A stretch of 64,000 bases of DNA, taken from positions 26,066 through 90,065 of the forward strand of contig NZ_QICL01000019.1 of NCBI RefSeq assembly GCF_003201355.1. Direction: 5' to 3'. Shown one piece after another: positions 34,959-43,282 of this stretch. Both the position numbers and the translations under genes were made by a program. This DNA is from Indolivaga alginatilytica (GTDB lineage: Bacteria; Bacteroidota; Bacteroidia; Bacteroidales; Dysgonomonadaceae). Below the pieces are notes generated by a model, which did not search any database, was not told where the DNA came from, and saw nothing but the letters and a program-made list of their open reading frames with translations. How positions within the stretch are numbered: position 1 is the first letter of the stretch; each line of letters begins with the position of its first letter.

Positions 34959-35052
34959 AAGGTCTCAGACCTTTTTATTTTTTTTGATAAATAGAACGTT
35001 ACAAGACTATTATAATCATATAATGTGAAAAATAGTTGTACATTATTTACTA
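34959..35052 (+). repeat. IPE repeat, full-length copy with diverged interior
   Basis: A perfect AAGGTCTCAGACCTT plus TTTATT opens the element 29 bp upstream of the purE start. The middle has drifted (GATAAATAGAACG), and it ends ATTATTTACTA. It fills the gap between the membrane protein gene and purE. Confidence 0.8.
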
Positions 35053-35060
35053 AAAGAATC

Positions 35061-35705
35061 TTACTTCAAATAAGAAAGCATCAGCAATAATCCTCCGAAA
35101 ACAGAGGCATACGCCAAGACAAATCCAATAATAAAACCGACATAAACCTGAGCTGCAGAATTAGCTCGAAGATATAATCGGCAAACGCCTAATATTCCTG
35201 CTAAAATAAATAAGATGGCAAATAACACCATTGGATTGGAGCCTTTCACATTAAAGCAAACCGAAAGTATACCACCGATTAGCCCTCCCATACCTAACAT
35301 GTGGGCACTTATTTTCCAGAAAAAATTAATAAGCATACCTGTAAAAGCAATAAAAACAGGAGCGGCGATCAAGCCCAACACCCAATAAAATACATGTGAA
35401 TTATAAAAGAATAATGTCAGACTGATATTCGAGATAATAAATATCATATACGGCAAAGTACGATCGGGTGCATATTCGAGACTGTAGTCTCTTATGTATC
35501 TCATTTTCTTAAGGACAAAAATAAAAAGAGCCGGTATAAAAAGGGTAAAAAGTAAAGTTGGGATCAAAAACCGTAGAATCTGTCCGGCATACATATGATA
35601 AAAATTTGTATACACAGCCAGTAAAGCCAAGCTATAAAACGGCATCAGTAACGGTTGAAAAATCGCTGAAAAGCATTTTGCTATATTTTGTCCTATTCTC
35701 CACAT
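35061..35705 (-). CDS. Multi-pass membrane protein, PAP2-like
   Basis: The 214-residue protein has about six hydrophobic segments. The C-terminal half (KISAHMLGMGGLIGG, then RLYLRANSAAQVYVGFIIGF) resembles the second and third motifs of membrane PAP2 phosphatases, but the expected first motif (KxxxxxxRP) is at best weak (APDRTLPY). Catalytic activity is therefore uncertain. A lipid or undecaprenyl phosphatase role is possible. It is located between purE and rpoN, with IPE copies on both sides. Confidence 0.7.
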   Translation of the reverse strand: MWRIGQNIAKCFSAIFQPLLMPFYSLALLAVYTNFYHMYAGQILRFLIPTLLFTLFIPALFIFVLKKMRYIRDYSLEYAPDRTLPYMIFIISNISLTLFFYNSHVFYWVLGLIAAPVFIAFTGMLINFFWKISAHMLGMGGLIGGILSVCFNVKGSNPMVLFAILFILAGILGVCRLYLRANSAAQVYVGFIIGFVLAYASVFGGLLLMLSYLK

Positions 35706-35708
35706 AAT

Positions 35709-35745
35709 TTAAGTAATTTCAACTATTGATTATCACACTTCTCAG
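35709..35745 (-). repeat. IPE repeat, right end
   Basis: TTAAGTAATTTC, read from the other strand as GAAATTACTTAA, matches the IPE right end found at 25466. It lies a few bases upstream of the PAP2-like gene start and next to the plus-oriented copy at 35749. Confidence 0.5.
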
Positions 35746-35748
35746 TAT

Positions 35749-35845
35749 TAAGCTCTCAGAACTATTTATTGCTTTGTCAAGTATAACAACGAAAGTTAGT
35801 TACGGTTCTGAAATATCGCATTAAATGTTTTCTTTAACTTATTAC
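35749..35845 (+). repeat. IPE repeat, full-length copy
   Basis: AAGCTCTCAGAACTATTT, TTGCTTTGTCAAGTATAAC, TAAC...GTTA, GAAATAT...ATGTTTTC and CTTATTA follow the IPE order. The first palindrome has lost part of its pairing. It is the middle of three copies in one 182-bp gap. Confidence 0.8.
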
Positions 35846-35857
35846 TGAATATAATTC

Positions 35858-35890
35858 TCTCCAAAGCAATAAAAGGTTCGAGACCTCTTA
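35858..35890 (-). repeat. IPE repeat, left end at the rpoN stop codon
   Basis: On the minus strand it reads TAAGAGGTCTCGAACCTTTT then ATTGCTTTGGAGAGA. The leading TAA is the rpoN stop codon (35890-35888). Confidence 0.75.
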
Positions 35891-37345
35891 TATGCTTTTC
35901 CGAAGTCTTGCCACGGGAATATTCATTTGTTCGCGATACTTCGCTACTGTTCGTCTTGCTATCACATACCCTTTTTCCTTTAGAATTTCTGTCAGTTTAT
36001 CGTCAGTCAAAGGTTTTTTGGTATCTTCATTTTCGATGCATTCTCTTAGAATTGCCTTTACCTCTCTTGATGAAATTTCTTCTCCTGCATCATTCTGCAT
36101 CGATTCGGAGAAAAAGTATTTCAACGGGTAAATTCCAAAATTAGTCTGCACATATTTACTATTACTCACTCTCGATATGGTAGAAATATCATACCCTGCT
36201 AATTCTGCTATATCTTTCAGGATCATGGGTCTTAAACTCGACTCATCTCCGGTAAGAAAAAAATCGTATTGAAGATCTACAATAGCCTGCATAGTACGTT
36301 GCAGGGTTTCTTGTCTTTGCTTAATCGCATCAATAAACCATCGGGCAGAATCTAACTTTTGTTTTACAAATAAAGCTGCATTCTTCGCTTCGGCAGTCAT
36401 ACCTTTCTTATTTTCGGTATAACCTCTCAGCATTTCCGAATAGTCTCTGTTTACTTTAAGCTCAGGTATATTACGATTATTGAGACTCAGAAAAAGTTCT
36501 CCATTATAAGTTTCAACAATAAAATCAGGAATGATCGTATTCATCGTCAACGAAAGAGCATCCCCCCAGTTATTACCCGGTTTTGGATTTAAAGTCACTA
36601 TAAGATGAATGATTTGTTTTAAAACTTCTTCATCCACATTTAATGCCTTTTCGATCTTATCAAAGTGTCTTTTCGAAAAATCATCAAAATATTTTTCGAT
36701 CACAAGCATTGCCTGTTTAACCAGATCCGATTCATTCATGCGCTTTAATTGCAGCAATAAGCATTCTTGCAAATCGGCAGCTCCAATCCCCGCAGGCTCG
36801 AATCCCTGGATAATATTCAATATCTTCTTAATGTGATCAGATGGTATATCTAAATTCTGCTGAAATAGCAAATCATCCGATATTGCACTCAATGGTCTGT
36901 CAAGATAACCATTTTCATCGATATTACCGATTATATATTCTGCAACCTTTGTCGACTGGTCATCCAGTTCTGTCAGACGCAATTGCTCTATCAAAGACTC
37001 ATGTAATGATTCCGCTGATGAAAAGGGAATATCTTCCCGTGCAGTTACCTCTGAACTATAATTATTTAAACGGTAATCGGGAATATCATCTTCTGTCAAA
37101 TAATCGCCTAAAGCAATATCTTCCTGAGTTATATTATCAGATTCGTCATAATTCAGATCATCTGCTATATCCTGAGGGTCATCCGAATCCTCACGCCCTT
37201 CGTCCAGAGCCGGATTATCAACTAATTCTTGCTTAATTCTCTCCTCCAATTCTACATTTGGCAATTCGGTTAGCTTTATCACCTGCATTTGAAGAGGAGA
37301 TAAACGCTGTTGTTGCTTTTGTTGTAACTGCTGTTTGAGAGCCAT
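35888..37345 (-). CDS. rpoN: RNA polymerase sigma-54 factor
   Basis: The 485-residue protein has all sigma-54 regions: region I (MALKQQLQQKQQQRLSPLQMQVIKL), an acidic region II (about 55-100), the core-binding region (about 115-300), and the DNA-binding part with the RpoN box ARRTVAKYREQM near residue 468. It directs RNA polymerase to -24/-12 promoters and needs an AAA+ activator. No such activator is encoded in this window. A full -7 box lies just upstream, and the 626-bp gap beyond it is AT-rich. Confidence 0.96.
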   Translation of the reverse strand: MALKQQLQQKQQQRLSPLQMQVIKLTELPNVELEERIKQELVDNPALDEGREDSDDPQDIADDLNYDESDNITQEDIALGDYLTEDDIPDYRLNNYSSEVTAREDIPFSSAESLHESLIEQLRLTELDDQSTKVAEYIIGNIDENGYLDRPLSAISDDLLFQQNLDIPSDHIKKILNIIQGFEPAGIGAADLQECLLLQLKRMNESDLVKQAMLVIEKYFDDFSKRHFDKIEKALNVDEEVLKQIIHLIVTLNPKPGNNWGDALSLTMNTIIPDFIVETYNGELFLSLNNRNIPELKVNRDYSEMLRGYTENKKGMTAEAKNAALFVKQKLDSARWFIDAIKQRQETLQRTMQAIVDLQYDFFLTGDESSLRPMILKDIAELAGYDISTISRVSNSKYVQTNFGIYPLKYFFSESMQNDAGEEISSREVKAILRECIENEDTKKPLTDDKLTEILKEKGYVIARRTVAKYREQMNIPVARLRKSI

Positions 37346-37364
37346 ATTATTTTTTAATTATACA

Positions 37365-37372
37365 CAAAAATA
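37365..37372 (-). promoter_or_regulatory. -7 promoter box for rpoN
   Basis: The minus strand reads TATTTTTG, a full TAnnTTTG match, 19 bp before the rpoN start codon, which would give a short leader. No -33 match at the standard spacing. Confidence 0.45.
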
Positions 37373-37898
37373 ATAAATACTTTTGTATCCTCTCATAATT
37401 AACTAAACAACTCCATTTTATTTATCAATAGAAGAATTTCGAGCCAGCTCTTTCCCGATGGAATATACAATAAGGAAAGTGCTTTTCAAGAAAAAAAATA
37501 ACCGTTTACAGATAATAATTATATCAAAAATTTCTCCTTAGAAAGATACAATTTTTATAAAAATAAGAGATTAATTCTAGCATCTACGAAAATAAGGACG
37601 CTATTATATAAGGGAATACTATCATACAAATATTAACTTTTAAATAAATATTAATTAGATCTCAAATACTATATTATCAATTATTTAAATTTCACAGAAA
37701 TATAGATTACAATAATTATAAACAATAATTAACTTTAAAACAATAATAAATCATAAATAAATAAGAGGCAAACAAGAGGATTTATCAAGGGAAATTAAAG
37801 ATGTAAATTACGAATAAAAGGCAGGTATAAGATAAAAAACAAGAGAAAACGAGTCTAGAAAAACAGTCCTAAGAAAGAAAGGAAATAGTCATAAAAAA
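37373..37898. other. AT-rich gene-free stretch upstream of rpoN
   Basis: About 525 bp with no credible gene. From about 37480 it is strongly AT-rich with dense stop codons. It separates rpoN from the terminator of the HAD gene. No IPE copy or strong palindrome was seen in it. Confidence 0.6.
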
Positions 37899-37924
37899 AT
37901 CACTATTTAATAATAAACAGTGAT
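37899..37924 (-). terminator. Intrinsic terminator after the HAD gene
   Basis: A stem of ATCACT/AGTGAT plus TTTA/TAAA (one mismatch between) has a 4-nt loop, and on the minus strand it is followed by seven T. It lies 48 bp past the HAD stop codon. Confidence 0.8.
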
Positions 37925-37971
37925 CGTTCTTTCAAGGAAAACAGAGATGAAAAAGCATTTATACATAAATA

Positions 37972-38388
37972 CTATAAAATGCCCCTTTCCACCAGATATT
38001 TACGGGTTTCAACCCAATCTACGTAAGGTCTACCCTCCGTTGGGGTAATTAAAGGACATCCCAAATTAGCATCATCTATATATAAATGCCCGTAAGCTTT
38101 AGGAGATGTAGTCCAAAAACGCTGAGTCGGGTTTTTCTGAACACCATATAATGTTATTCCATTATCAACAAACCAATTAATGGCGTCTGCCAAGAAATTT
38201 TCTTCTACAATAACAGTTTCCTCTCCTACTTTTTTCTTTTTCTTACGATCGCTGCGCATAGTAAAAAGAATGAGCTTATGTCCTGCGTCAACCAGTTCTT
38301 TAAGAACAGGCACAGCTCCTATATCTTCGCCTATACGTGGAAACTCGTGAGTAACACACGTTCCGTCAAAATCAATACATATATCCAT
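37972..38388 (-). CDS. HAD-like hydrolase, BT0820 type
   Basis: The 138-residue protein has a compact HAD core: DICIDFDGTCV (2-12) gives the catalytic Asp pair, LILFTMRSD is motif II, and HLYIDDANLGCPL gives the acidic motif. No cap domain is apparent. Short HAD proteins of this kind are common in Bacteroidota and act on small phosphates, but the substrate is unknown. It is immediately downstream of ispD on the same strand and followed by a terminator. Confidence 0.85.
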   Translation of the reverse strand: MDICIDFDGTCVTHEFPRIGEDIGAVPVLKELVDAGHKLILFTMRSDRKKKKKVGEETVIVEENFLADAINWFVDNGITLYGVQKNPTQRFWTTSPKAYGHLYIDDANLGCPLITPTEGRPYVDWVETRKYLVERGIL

Positions 38389-38402
38389 CTTTTCTAAATC
38401 TC

Positions 38403-38489
38403 TTAAAGTCTCAAATCTATTTCAGAACTTATCCAATAGTCGATGCAAGTTCTTACAATATCAAAAGAGATCATTTATATTTTTACTTA
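38403..38489 (+). repeat. IPE repeat, degenerate copy
   Basis: TTAAAGTCTCAAATCTATTT and a TTTTTACTTA end mark a worn copy that fills the gap between ispD and the HAD gene. The interior no longer shows the central hairpins clearly. Confidence 0.5.
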
Positions 38490-39145
38490 CCTAATATAAC
38501 TTCTCCCAAATCGAGATCAAACGGAGTCGTTATTTTTATATTTGTTCTTTCTCCCTCAACTAAATGAATAGCATGTCCGTATGCTTCTACCACAGATGAA
38601 TCATCTGTAAAATACTCGGAGAAATCAGCATCATATGCCTTTTTCAGCAAAACAGACTCAAAAACCTGAGGAGTCTGAACCATACGATATTTCGAACGAT
38701 CAACAATTTTACTATCGTTTTCACCGTCAATTTCGCGTAAACTATCTGTTACATCTATAACGGGAATCACTGCTTTATACTCTTTTGCGGCATCAAAACA
38801 AGTCTTCAAGAGAGAAACTGATGCAAATGGGCGTACGGCATCGTGCACAGCTACCCAACCTTCACCAACAAGCTCTAAACCATTCTTTACCGAATGAAAA
38901 CGGGTTTCGCCACCGTCCACAACTTCGTGGTAAACAGAAAATCCATACCCCTTACATAATTTAGACCAATGTTCGCGATAGGATGCAGACAATGCTACAA
39001 TAATACGTATCGATTTATCAAAATTATAAAAAGCTTCAATGGTGCGCATCAAAACAGGTTTTCCACCCACATTCAAGAACTGTTTGGGCAGTTCGCTTCC
39101 CATACGCAAACCTTTCCCTCCGGCTACTATAATTACATTGTTCAT
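38483..39145 (-). CDS. ispD: 2-C-methyl-D-erythritol 4-phosphate cytidylyltransferase
   Basis: The 220-residue protein has the IspD nucleotide-binding signature GGKGLRMGSELPKQFLNVGG (9-28), WVAVHDAVRPF, VIDVTDSLREI and TDDSSVVEAYG. It makes CDP-methylerythritol from CTP and MEP, the third step of the non-mevalonate isoprenoid pathway. Length is normal. Its stop codon lies within the right end of a worn IPE copy. Confidence 0.96.
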   Translation of the reverse strand: MNNVIIVAGGKGLRMGSELPKQFLNVGGKPVLMRTIEAFYNFDKSIRIIVALSASYREHWSKLCKGYGFSVYHEVVDGGETRFHSVKNGLELVGEGWVAVHDAVRPFASVSLLKTCFDAAKEYKAVIPVIDVTDSLREIDGENDSKIVDRSKYRMVQTPQVFESVLLKKAYDADFSEYFTDDSSVVEAYGHAIHLVEGERTNIKITTPFDLDLGEVILGK

Positions 39146-39220
39146 ATATGATCTTTTAACGATGAAACATTACGGTCATGTCATTAATAACCGACTAGTA
39201 CAATAAATAGTTCAATACCT

Positions 39221-39418
39221 TTAATCGAGATCATCCAGTATCTTTTTTATCTCGGCATCTGTTTTATAAAGCTTATCTTTACATAGTTTCAATAATGTGG
39301 ATGCTCTTTTTATCTCTTCAGCCAACACATCAACTTCCATATCTCCTGATTCGAGTTTATCAAGAATCTCCTGTAATTCTTGTATCGCTTCGGTGTATGA
39401 TTTATCTTTTTTTGCCAT
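39221..39418 (-). CDS. xseB: Exodeoxyribonuclease VII small subunit
   Basis: The 65-residue protein matches XseB in length and sequence: SYTEAIQELQEILDKLESGDMEVDVLAEEIKRA and CKDKLYKTDAEI. It forms the helical partner of XseA (23339-24574), which in this genome is about 15 kb away on the opposite strand. It is 75 bp upstream of ispD. Confidence 0.93.
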   Translation of the reverse strand: MAKKDKSYTEAIQELQEILDKLESGDMEVDVLAEEIKRASTLLKLCKDKLYKTDAEIKKILDDLD

Positions 39419-39552
39419 TCTGTGAACATTTTGTTTGAAATAGGGGTTTAAACTTAAGTAAATTTTAATTTACATACAACAAAGATAATCCTATATGGAA
39501 AATTAAATTTAAATTTGAAGATAATAAGTCATGCCAACTATTTATTTTCTAC

Positions 39553-39584
39553 ACCTCACCCCAACCCTCTCCAATAGAGAAAGA
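39553..39584. repeat. Single copy of a CCTCACCCCAACCCTCTCC-type repeat
   Basis: ACCTCACCCCAACCCTCTCC then AATAGAGAAAG is GC-rich compared with its surroundings. It resembles a short hairpin-forming repeat that I recall from intergenic regions of many bacteria. Only one copy is in this window. Confidence 0.4.
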
Positions 39585-39629
39585 GCCATCTCATCTCATT
39601 TGGGAAAGATTGGGAAGTATTTAAATAAA

Positions 39630-39645
39630 AAGGTCTGAGACCTTA
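39630..39645. repeat. IPE palindrome only (perfect)
   Basis: AAGGTCTGAGACCTTA is a perfect 15-bp IPE palindrome plus A, preceded by AAAA. It lies about 90 bp from the palindrome at 39722, which begins the minus-oriented copy covering the lipoprotein start. Confidence 0.7.
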
Positions 39646-39659
39646 AGTTTATCCGCTAC

Positions 39660-39738
39660 GTCTTATTTATAGTATTCAGCTCTAAAAAAAAATTGTATAT
39701 GACACTTAGTAAAGCAACAAACAGGTCTTTGACCTTAA
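39660..39738 (-). repeat. IPE repeat overlapping a gene start
   Basis: On the minus strand: TAAGGTCAAAGACCTGTTTG, TTGCTTTACTAAGTGTC, then a T-run, and ATACTATAAATAAGACG. This is the left two-thirds of an IPE. It contains the start codon and the first 13 codons of the lipoprotein gene at 39699. Confidence 0.65.
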
Positions 39739-40793
39739 TTTTACCGAAGAGTTTTTTATTCTTGGGACTACTTTCGGGATTATTTGTTTTCACCAGTTGC
39801 ACAAGTCTGGATACATTGGTTGTAAATGTAGAGAAACCTGCCCAGATAACACTCCCCGGCAATATTAACAATATCGTTATTGTTGATAACACTGTGCCCC
39901 AACCCGAAGATATTGGTCATTTCGAATACCGTCCGGGGCAAGAATCGGCCACCCCGATACAAGTAAGGATAAATGACGATGTAAACTACATATTGGCTGA
40001 AGCTCTTTTTGAAGATATTGCAGACAAGGAATACTTCGACGATGTAATTTTTTACGAACATCCGATAAGAGAGGATAATAATTTTGAAGAAATTTGGTCA
40101 TTAGACCCTAATTTGGTTAAAGAGCTCTGTATTGCGAACAAAGCGGATGCAGTAATTTCTATCGACCGTTTTTTAGTAAGTACAGCTTCTCATGAAGAAG
40201 ACTTTGACTTTGGAACAACAATGAAATTTCTTGATTTGAAAATGGATATCCGTTTTCAGGTATATTCGAAAGACGGAGAAACTATATCACCTCCTTTATA
40301 TATAAATGACAGCATATACTGGACTGCAACCTATAGTCAGGACAGAGCGTTATCAGACACTATTCCCAGCAGGGAAGATGCCATCAAAGAAGCAGCCCGT
40401 TACACTGCGGAAAAGATATCAGACGCTTTATCTCCTTATTGGAGCAATGAGTTGAGATGGTATTTTGGAGATATTAAAGCAGCCAATCAAAAAATGACAA
40501 GTAACGATTGGGCCGGAGCTATGGCACTATGGAAATCTGCTTACGATAAAGAAACAAAGAACGTAAAGAAAAAAGCCCGACTTGCCAGCAATATAGCTTT
40601 GGCCTATGAGCTTTCGGACAAACTAAAAGATGCATTAAGATGGATAACTATTTCTTGCGAACTATTTGAAGAAACACAAGAAACAGGTGTCGACAGAGAG
40701 AATCTGACAAGAGCAACCAGCTACAAAAATGATCTTATGCAACGTTATAATGATTTCAGATTATTGGATGTCAGAGTTAAGAAATCCGAATGA
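39699..40793 (+). CDS. Lipoprotein of DUF6340 type with C-terminal TPR-like region
   Basis: From the ATG at 39699 the protein has 364 residues; a TTG at 39693 would add two. The N-terminus is a lipoprotein signal ending LFVFTSCTSL (Cys about 34). The middle (about 50-240) is an unrecognised alpha/beta domain with KADAVISIDRFL. Residues about 255-350 look like TPR helices (DWAGAMALWKSAYD, ARLASNIALAYELSDKLKDALRWI). It resembles Bacteroidota proteins I recall as DUF6340, function unknown; probable location is the outer membrane facing the periplasm. Its first 13 codons lie inside an IPE copy, and its stop TGA overlaps another. Confidence 0.8.
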   Translation: MTLSKATNRSLTLILPKSFLFLGLLSGLFVFTSCTSLDTLVVNVEKPAQITLPGNINNIVIVDNTVPQPEDIGHFEYRPGQESATPIQVRINDDVNYILAEALFEDIADKEYFDDVIFYEHPIREDNNFEEIWSLDPNLVKELCIANKADAVISIDRFLVSTASHEEDFDFGTTMKFLDLKMDIRFQVYSKDGETISPPLYINDSIYWTATYSQDRALSDTIPSREDAIKEAARYTAEKISDALSPYWSNELRWYFGDIKAANQKMTSNDWAGAMALWKSAYDKETKNVKKKARLASNIALAYELSDKLKDALRWITISCELFEETQETGVDRENLTRATSYKNDLMQRYNDFRLLDVRVKKSE

Positions 40794-40887
40794 AGTCTCA
40801 GACCTTTTTATTGCTTTGGTAAACAAATCATTGATAAGAAGTTATAATTAAGAAAATATATCATCATAAATATTCTCATTTATTTAA
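40792..40887 (+). repeat. IPE repeat, full-length copy
   Basis: GAAGTCTCAGACCTTTTT starts at the stop codon of the lipoprotein gene. TTGCTTTGGTAA, a weakly paired middle, a GAAAATAT/AATATTCTC hairpin (7 of 8 pairs) and TTTATTTAA follow. In this orientation the first hairpin plus T-run could end the upstream transcript. Confidence 0.85.
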
Positions 40888-40896
40888 CTCTGTGGA

Positions 40897-41922
40897 TTAT
40901 ACCTTTTCCACACCTATACCGGGAAGATTATTCAATATAATCTTCCCGTTTTTTATAGTGGTACCTTTAAAACAATCATTAGTTATGAGTAATGCACCGT
41001 CTAAATCGGCAAAATTCACAGCAGGCGACAGTTGAGCCGCAGCTGATATTGCACACGAAGTCTCGGTCATACAACCCAACATTATGTCAAACCCCAAGGA
41101 AGGAGCAAGACTTATCATTTTATAAGCTTCGTTCATACCCGTACACTTCATTAGTTTAATATTAATTCCCGAAAAAGCACCTTTGATCTTTTCCATATCC
41201 GAAAGTCTTTGTACTGATTCATCGGCAAATATAGGTAGAGGACTATGAGCGGTAAGCCATGCACTACTGTCCAAATCGGTTTTAAGCATTGGCTGCTCTA
41301 TCAGAACCACCCCTTGCTCCTTCAGCCAACAAGTCATTTCCAAAGCTTCCGATCTGTCTTTCCACCCTTGGTTGGCATCAATTGCTAAAGGCAGGCTTGT
41401 AACCGATCGGATTACCTCAATCATCCGTTTATCATCCTTTCCACCTAATTTCACCTTCAATATTTTAAAATCCGAAACGACTTCTGCCGTTTTCTTTTTT
41501 ACAATATCATCCGTATCAATTCCTATCGTATATGTTGTATTGGGTGTATTCTCAGGATTTAAATTCCATATTTCATGCCATGACTTATTTTTAATCTTTC
41601 CGATCAAATCATGCAGCGCTATATCAATAGATGCTTTAGCCGCAGTATTCCCAACAGCAATATGATCAACGTAATCTAAAACAGAATCAATATCAGTTAA
41701 ATCAGCAAATTGAGTCAGATCAACCTGTTTCAAAAAATTGATGACACTATCCTGCGTCTCTCCCAAATATTGGGGTAATGATGCTTCGCCATAACCAATA
41801 CACCCATCGTAATGAAGTTCCACTAAAACCACAGGGGTTGTTGTTCGTGAATACGTTGAAATAGTAAATGGATATTTCAACATTAAGTTATAGGGTGAGT
41901 ACGATAATTGTATTCTGCTCAT
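40897..41922 (-). CDS. Dipeptide epimerase (L-Ala-D/L-Glu type), enolase superfamily
   Basis: The 341-residue protein has the muconate-lactonising subgroup plan: N-terminal capping domain (about 1-115), then the barrel with catalytic Lys in LKVKLGGKDD, metal ligands in AIDANQGW, LIEQPML and FADESVQ, and the second catalytic Lys in NIKLMKCTG. Such enzymes epimerise L-Ala-D-Glu to L-Ala-L-Glu when recycling murein peptides. The window also has murein enzymes of the MltF and MltD type. Exact dipeptide preference cannot be read from the sequence. Confidence 0.9.
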   Translation of the reverse strand: MSRIQLSYSPYNLMLKYPFTISTYSRTTTPVVLVELHYDGCIGYGEASLPQYLGETQDSVINFLKQVDLTQFADLTDIDSVLDYVDHIAVGNTAAKASIDIALHDLIGKIKNKSWHEIWNLNPENTPNTTYTIGIDTDDIVKKKTAEVVSDFKILKVKLGGKDDKRMIEVIRSVTSLPLAIDANQGWKDRSEALEMTCWLKEQGVVLIEQPMLKTDLDSSAWLTAHSPLPIFADESVQRLSDMEKIKGAFSGINIKLMKCTGMNEAYKMISLAPSLGFDIMLGCMTETSCAISAAAQLSPAVNFADLDGALLITNDCFKGTTIKNGKIILNNLPGIGVEKV

Positions 41923-41999
41923 ATTTTTTTGCTTTTTGTAGGGTTCTACTCCATTTAGATATTAATACAACCCTAAAGAAGAAGTCATTTTCTTCATAT

Positions 42000-42440
42000 T
42001 TATTCGACTCGATTTCCCTTCAGATCTATAAAAAAAGTTTCGCCGTTTAACTTTACCTTTGCTTTACCATCTTTATTGAAATAGCGGGCATCGTCATATA
42101 TAAGCGGGATAACAACTTCTCCTGCCTGGTCGATGAAACCGCATTTACCTTCAATACATACTGCTGCCAATCCCGTTTTTGTGAACGACCATGCAGGATT
42201 ATATATACACGGAATAACTTCTCTCCCTGTTTTATCTATATAACCCCACCAACCATTTAATCGAACTAATGCTAATTCTACTGAAAAAGAATGAGCACAG
42301 TCATATATAAACGGCACAACTGTTTCGCCTGTTGCTGCATCTAAAAATCCCCATTTACCGTTATTTTCTGACACCACTAATTTTTGTGTTTTCGACGCTA
42401 AAATAGTAGCAGATTTTTCTTTTGTTTGTCGCTTAGCCAT
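42000..42440 (-). CDS. WG-repeat protein
   Basis: The 146-residue protein is built of four WG (KWS-like) beta repeats: NGKWGFLDAATGETVVPFIYD, NGWWGYIDKTGREVIPCIYN, EGKCGFIDQAGEVVIPLIYD and a last partial one. The third and fourth have lost the Trp. No signal peptide is present. WG repeats probably fold as a small beta propeller-like unit with unknown partners. It is 5 bp downstream of the esterase gene and likely cotranscribed with it and the membrane protein upstream. Confidence 0.88.
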   Translation of the reverse strand: MAKRQTKEKSATILASKTQKLVVSENNGKWGFLDAATGETVVPFIYDCAHSFSVELALVRLNGWWGYIDKTGREVIPCIYNPAWSFTKTGLAAVCIEGKCGFIDQAGEVVIPLIYDDARYFNKDGKAKVKLNGETFFIDLKGNRVE

Positions 42441-42445
42441 TTTGC

Positions 42446-43282
42446 TTAATTTTCAGGAAAAAAGAATTTTGCAAAAAAATCCAACTGCCATTCAACAGCC
42501 TTATTCCAATATTGAGAATCATGCTTTCCTGAGGTCATTATATAAGTATGCTGAATGTTCTTATCAAGAAGAAGCTTATGCAAATTCTCGTTAACCTCCA
42601 GAAAGAAATCATCTTCTCCACAATCGAAAATCAATGGAATATTTCTCAGCTTTTCTGCATTCGTAATTACAGTATGTGCATCCCAAACAGCCTTATTAGT
42701 AGCATACCTCCCCAATGCCTTAGACATATCCCAATTGTCAGGAAAAGGCCGGATATCTACTCCGCCGCTCATCGATCCGCAAACACCAAATACATCGGGA
42801 TGGTTTAAGGTTAACCATAAAGCACCATGCCCACCCATACTGAAGCCTGATATTGCCCTACCCTTCGGTGATGCAATTGTTTTATAATGCGTATCAACAT
42901 AATTTACCAGATCTTGGCTTACATAAGTATCATATTGAGATTTTCGATTAACAGGACTATCCCAATACCAGCTATTCTTTCCATCGGGACAGACAATTAC
43001 CATTTGGTATTTATTCGCTAATTGGGGCAATGTCGGTTTTACCACCTTCAGCCATGATAAATAATTTCCACTATGACCGTGCAAGAGATAAACCACGGGA
43101 TATGCAATCTTGGATTCTTTATTATAGCCATCGGGAAGAATGATAATATTCTTTACATACACTTCCATCTTTGGACTGTATACCTCTATAGTATCGACCT
43201 GTTGAGCAAATAACGAGAGGCTTCCGTTTAGTACTATCAGGAGTAAAAAACAGAGAAAACGACACGGTAATTTTATTTTCAT
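42446..43282 (-). CDS. Secreted esterase of the esterase D / tributyrin esterase type
   Basis: From the ATG at 43282 the product has 278 residues, with a signal peptide (MKIKLPCRFLCFLLLIVLN... LFAQQ). The start overlaps the upstream stop in an ATGA arrangement, which supports it over the longer frame to 43330. It has an alpha/beta hydrolase fold: YPVVYLLHGHSGNY (oxyanion region), nucleophile Ser in GRAISGFSMGGHGA, Asp in FDCGEDDFF and His in SGKHDSQYW. It may remove acyl groups from carbohydrate (feruloyl or acetyl esterase-like), but the substrate is unproven. Confidence 0.92.
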   Translation of the reverse strand: MKIKLPCRFLCFLLLIVLNGSLSLFAQQVDTIEVYSPKMEVYVKNIIILPDGYNKESKIAYPVVYLLHGHSGNYLSWLKVVKPTLPQLANKYQMVIVCPDGKNSWYWDSPVNRKSQYDTYVSQDLVNYVDTHYKTIASPKGRAISGFSMGGHGALWLTLNHPDVFGVCGSMSGGVDIRPFPDNWDMSKALGRYATNKAVWDAHTVITNAEKLRNIPLIFDCGEDDFFLEVNENLHKLLLDKNIQHTYIMTSGKHDSQYWNKAVEWQLDFFAKFFFPEN

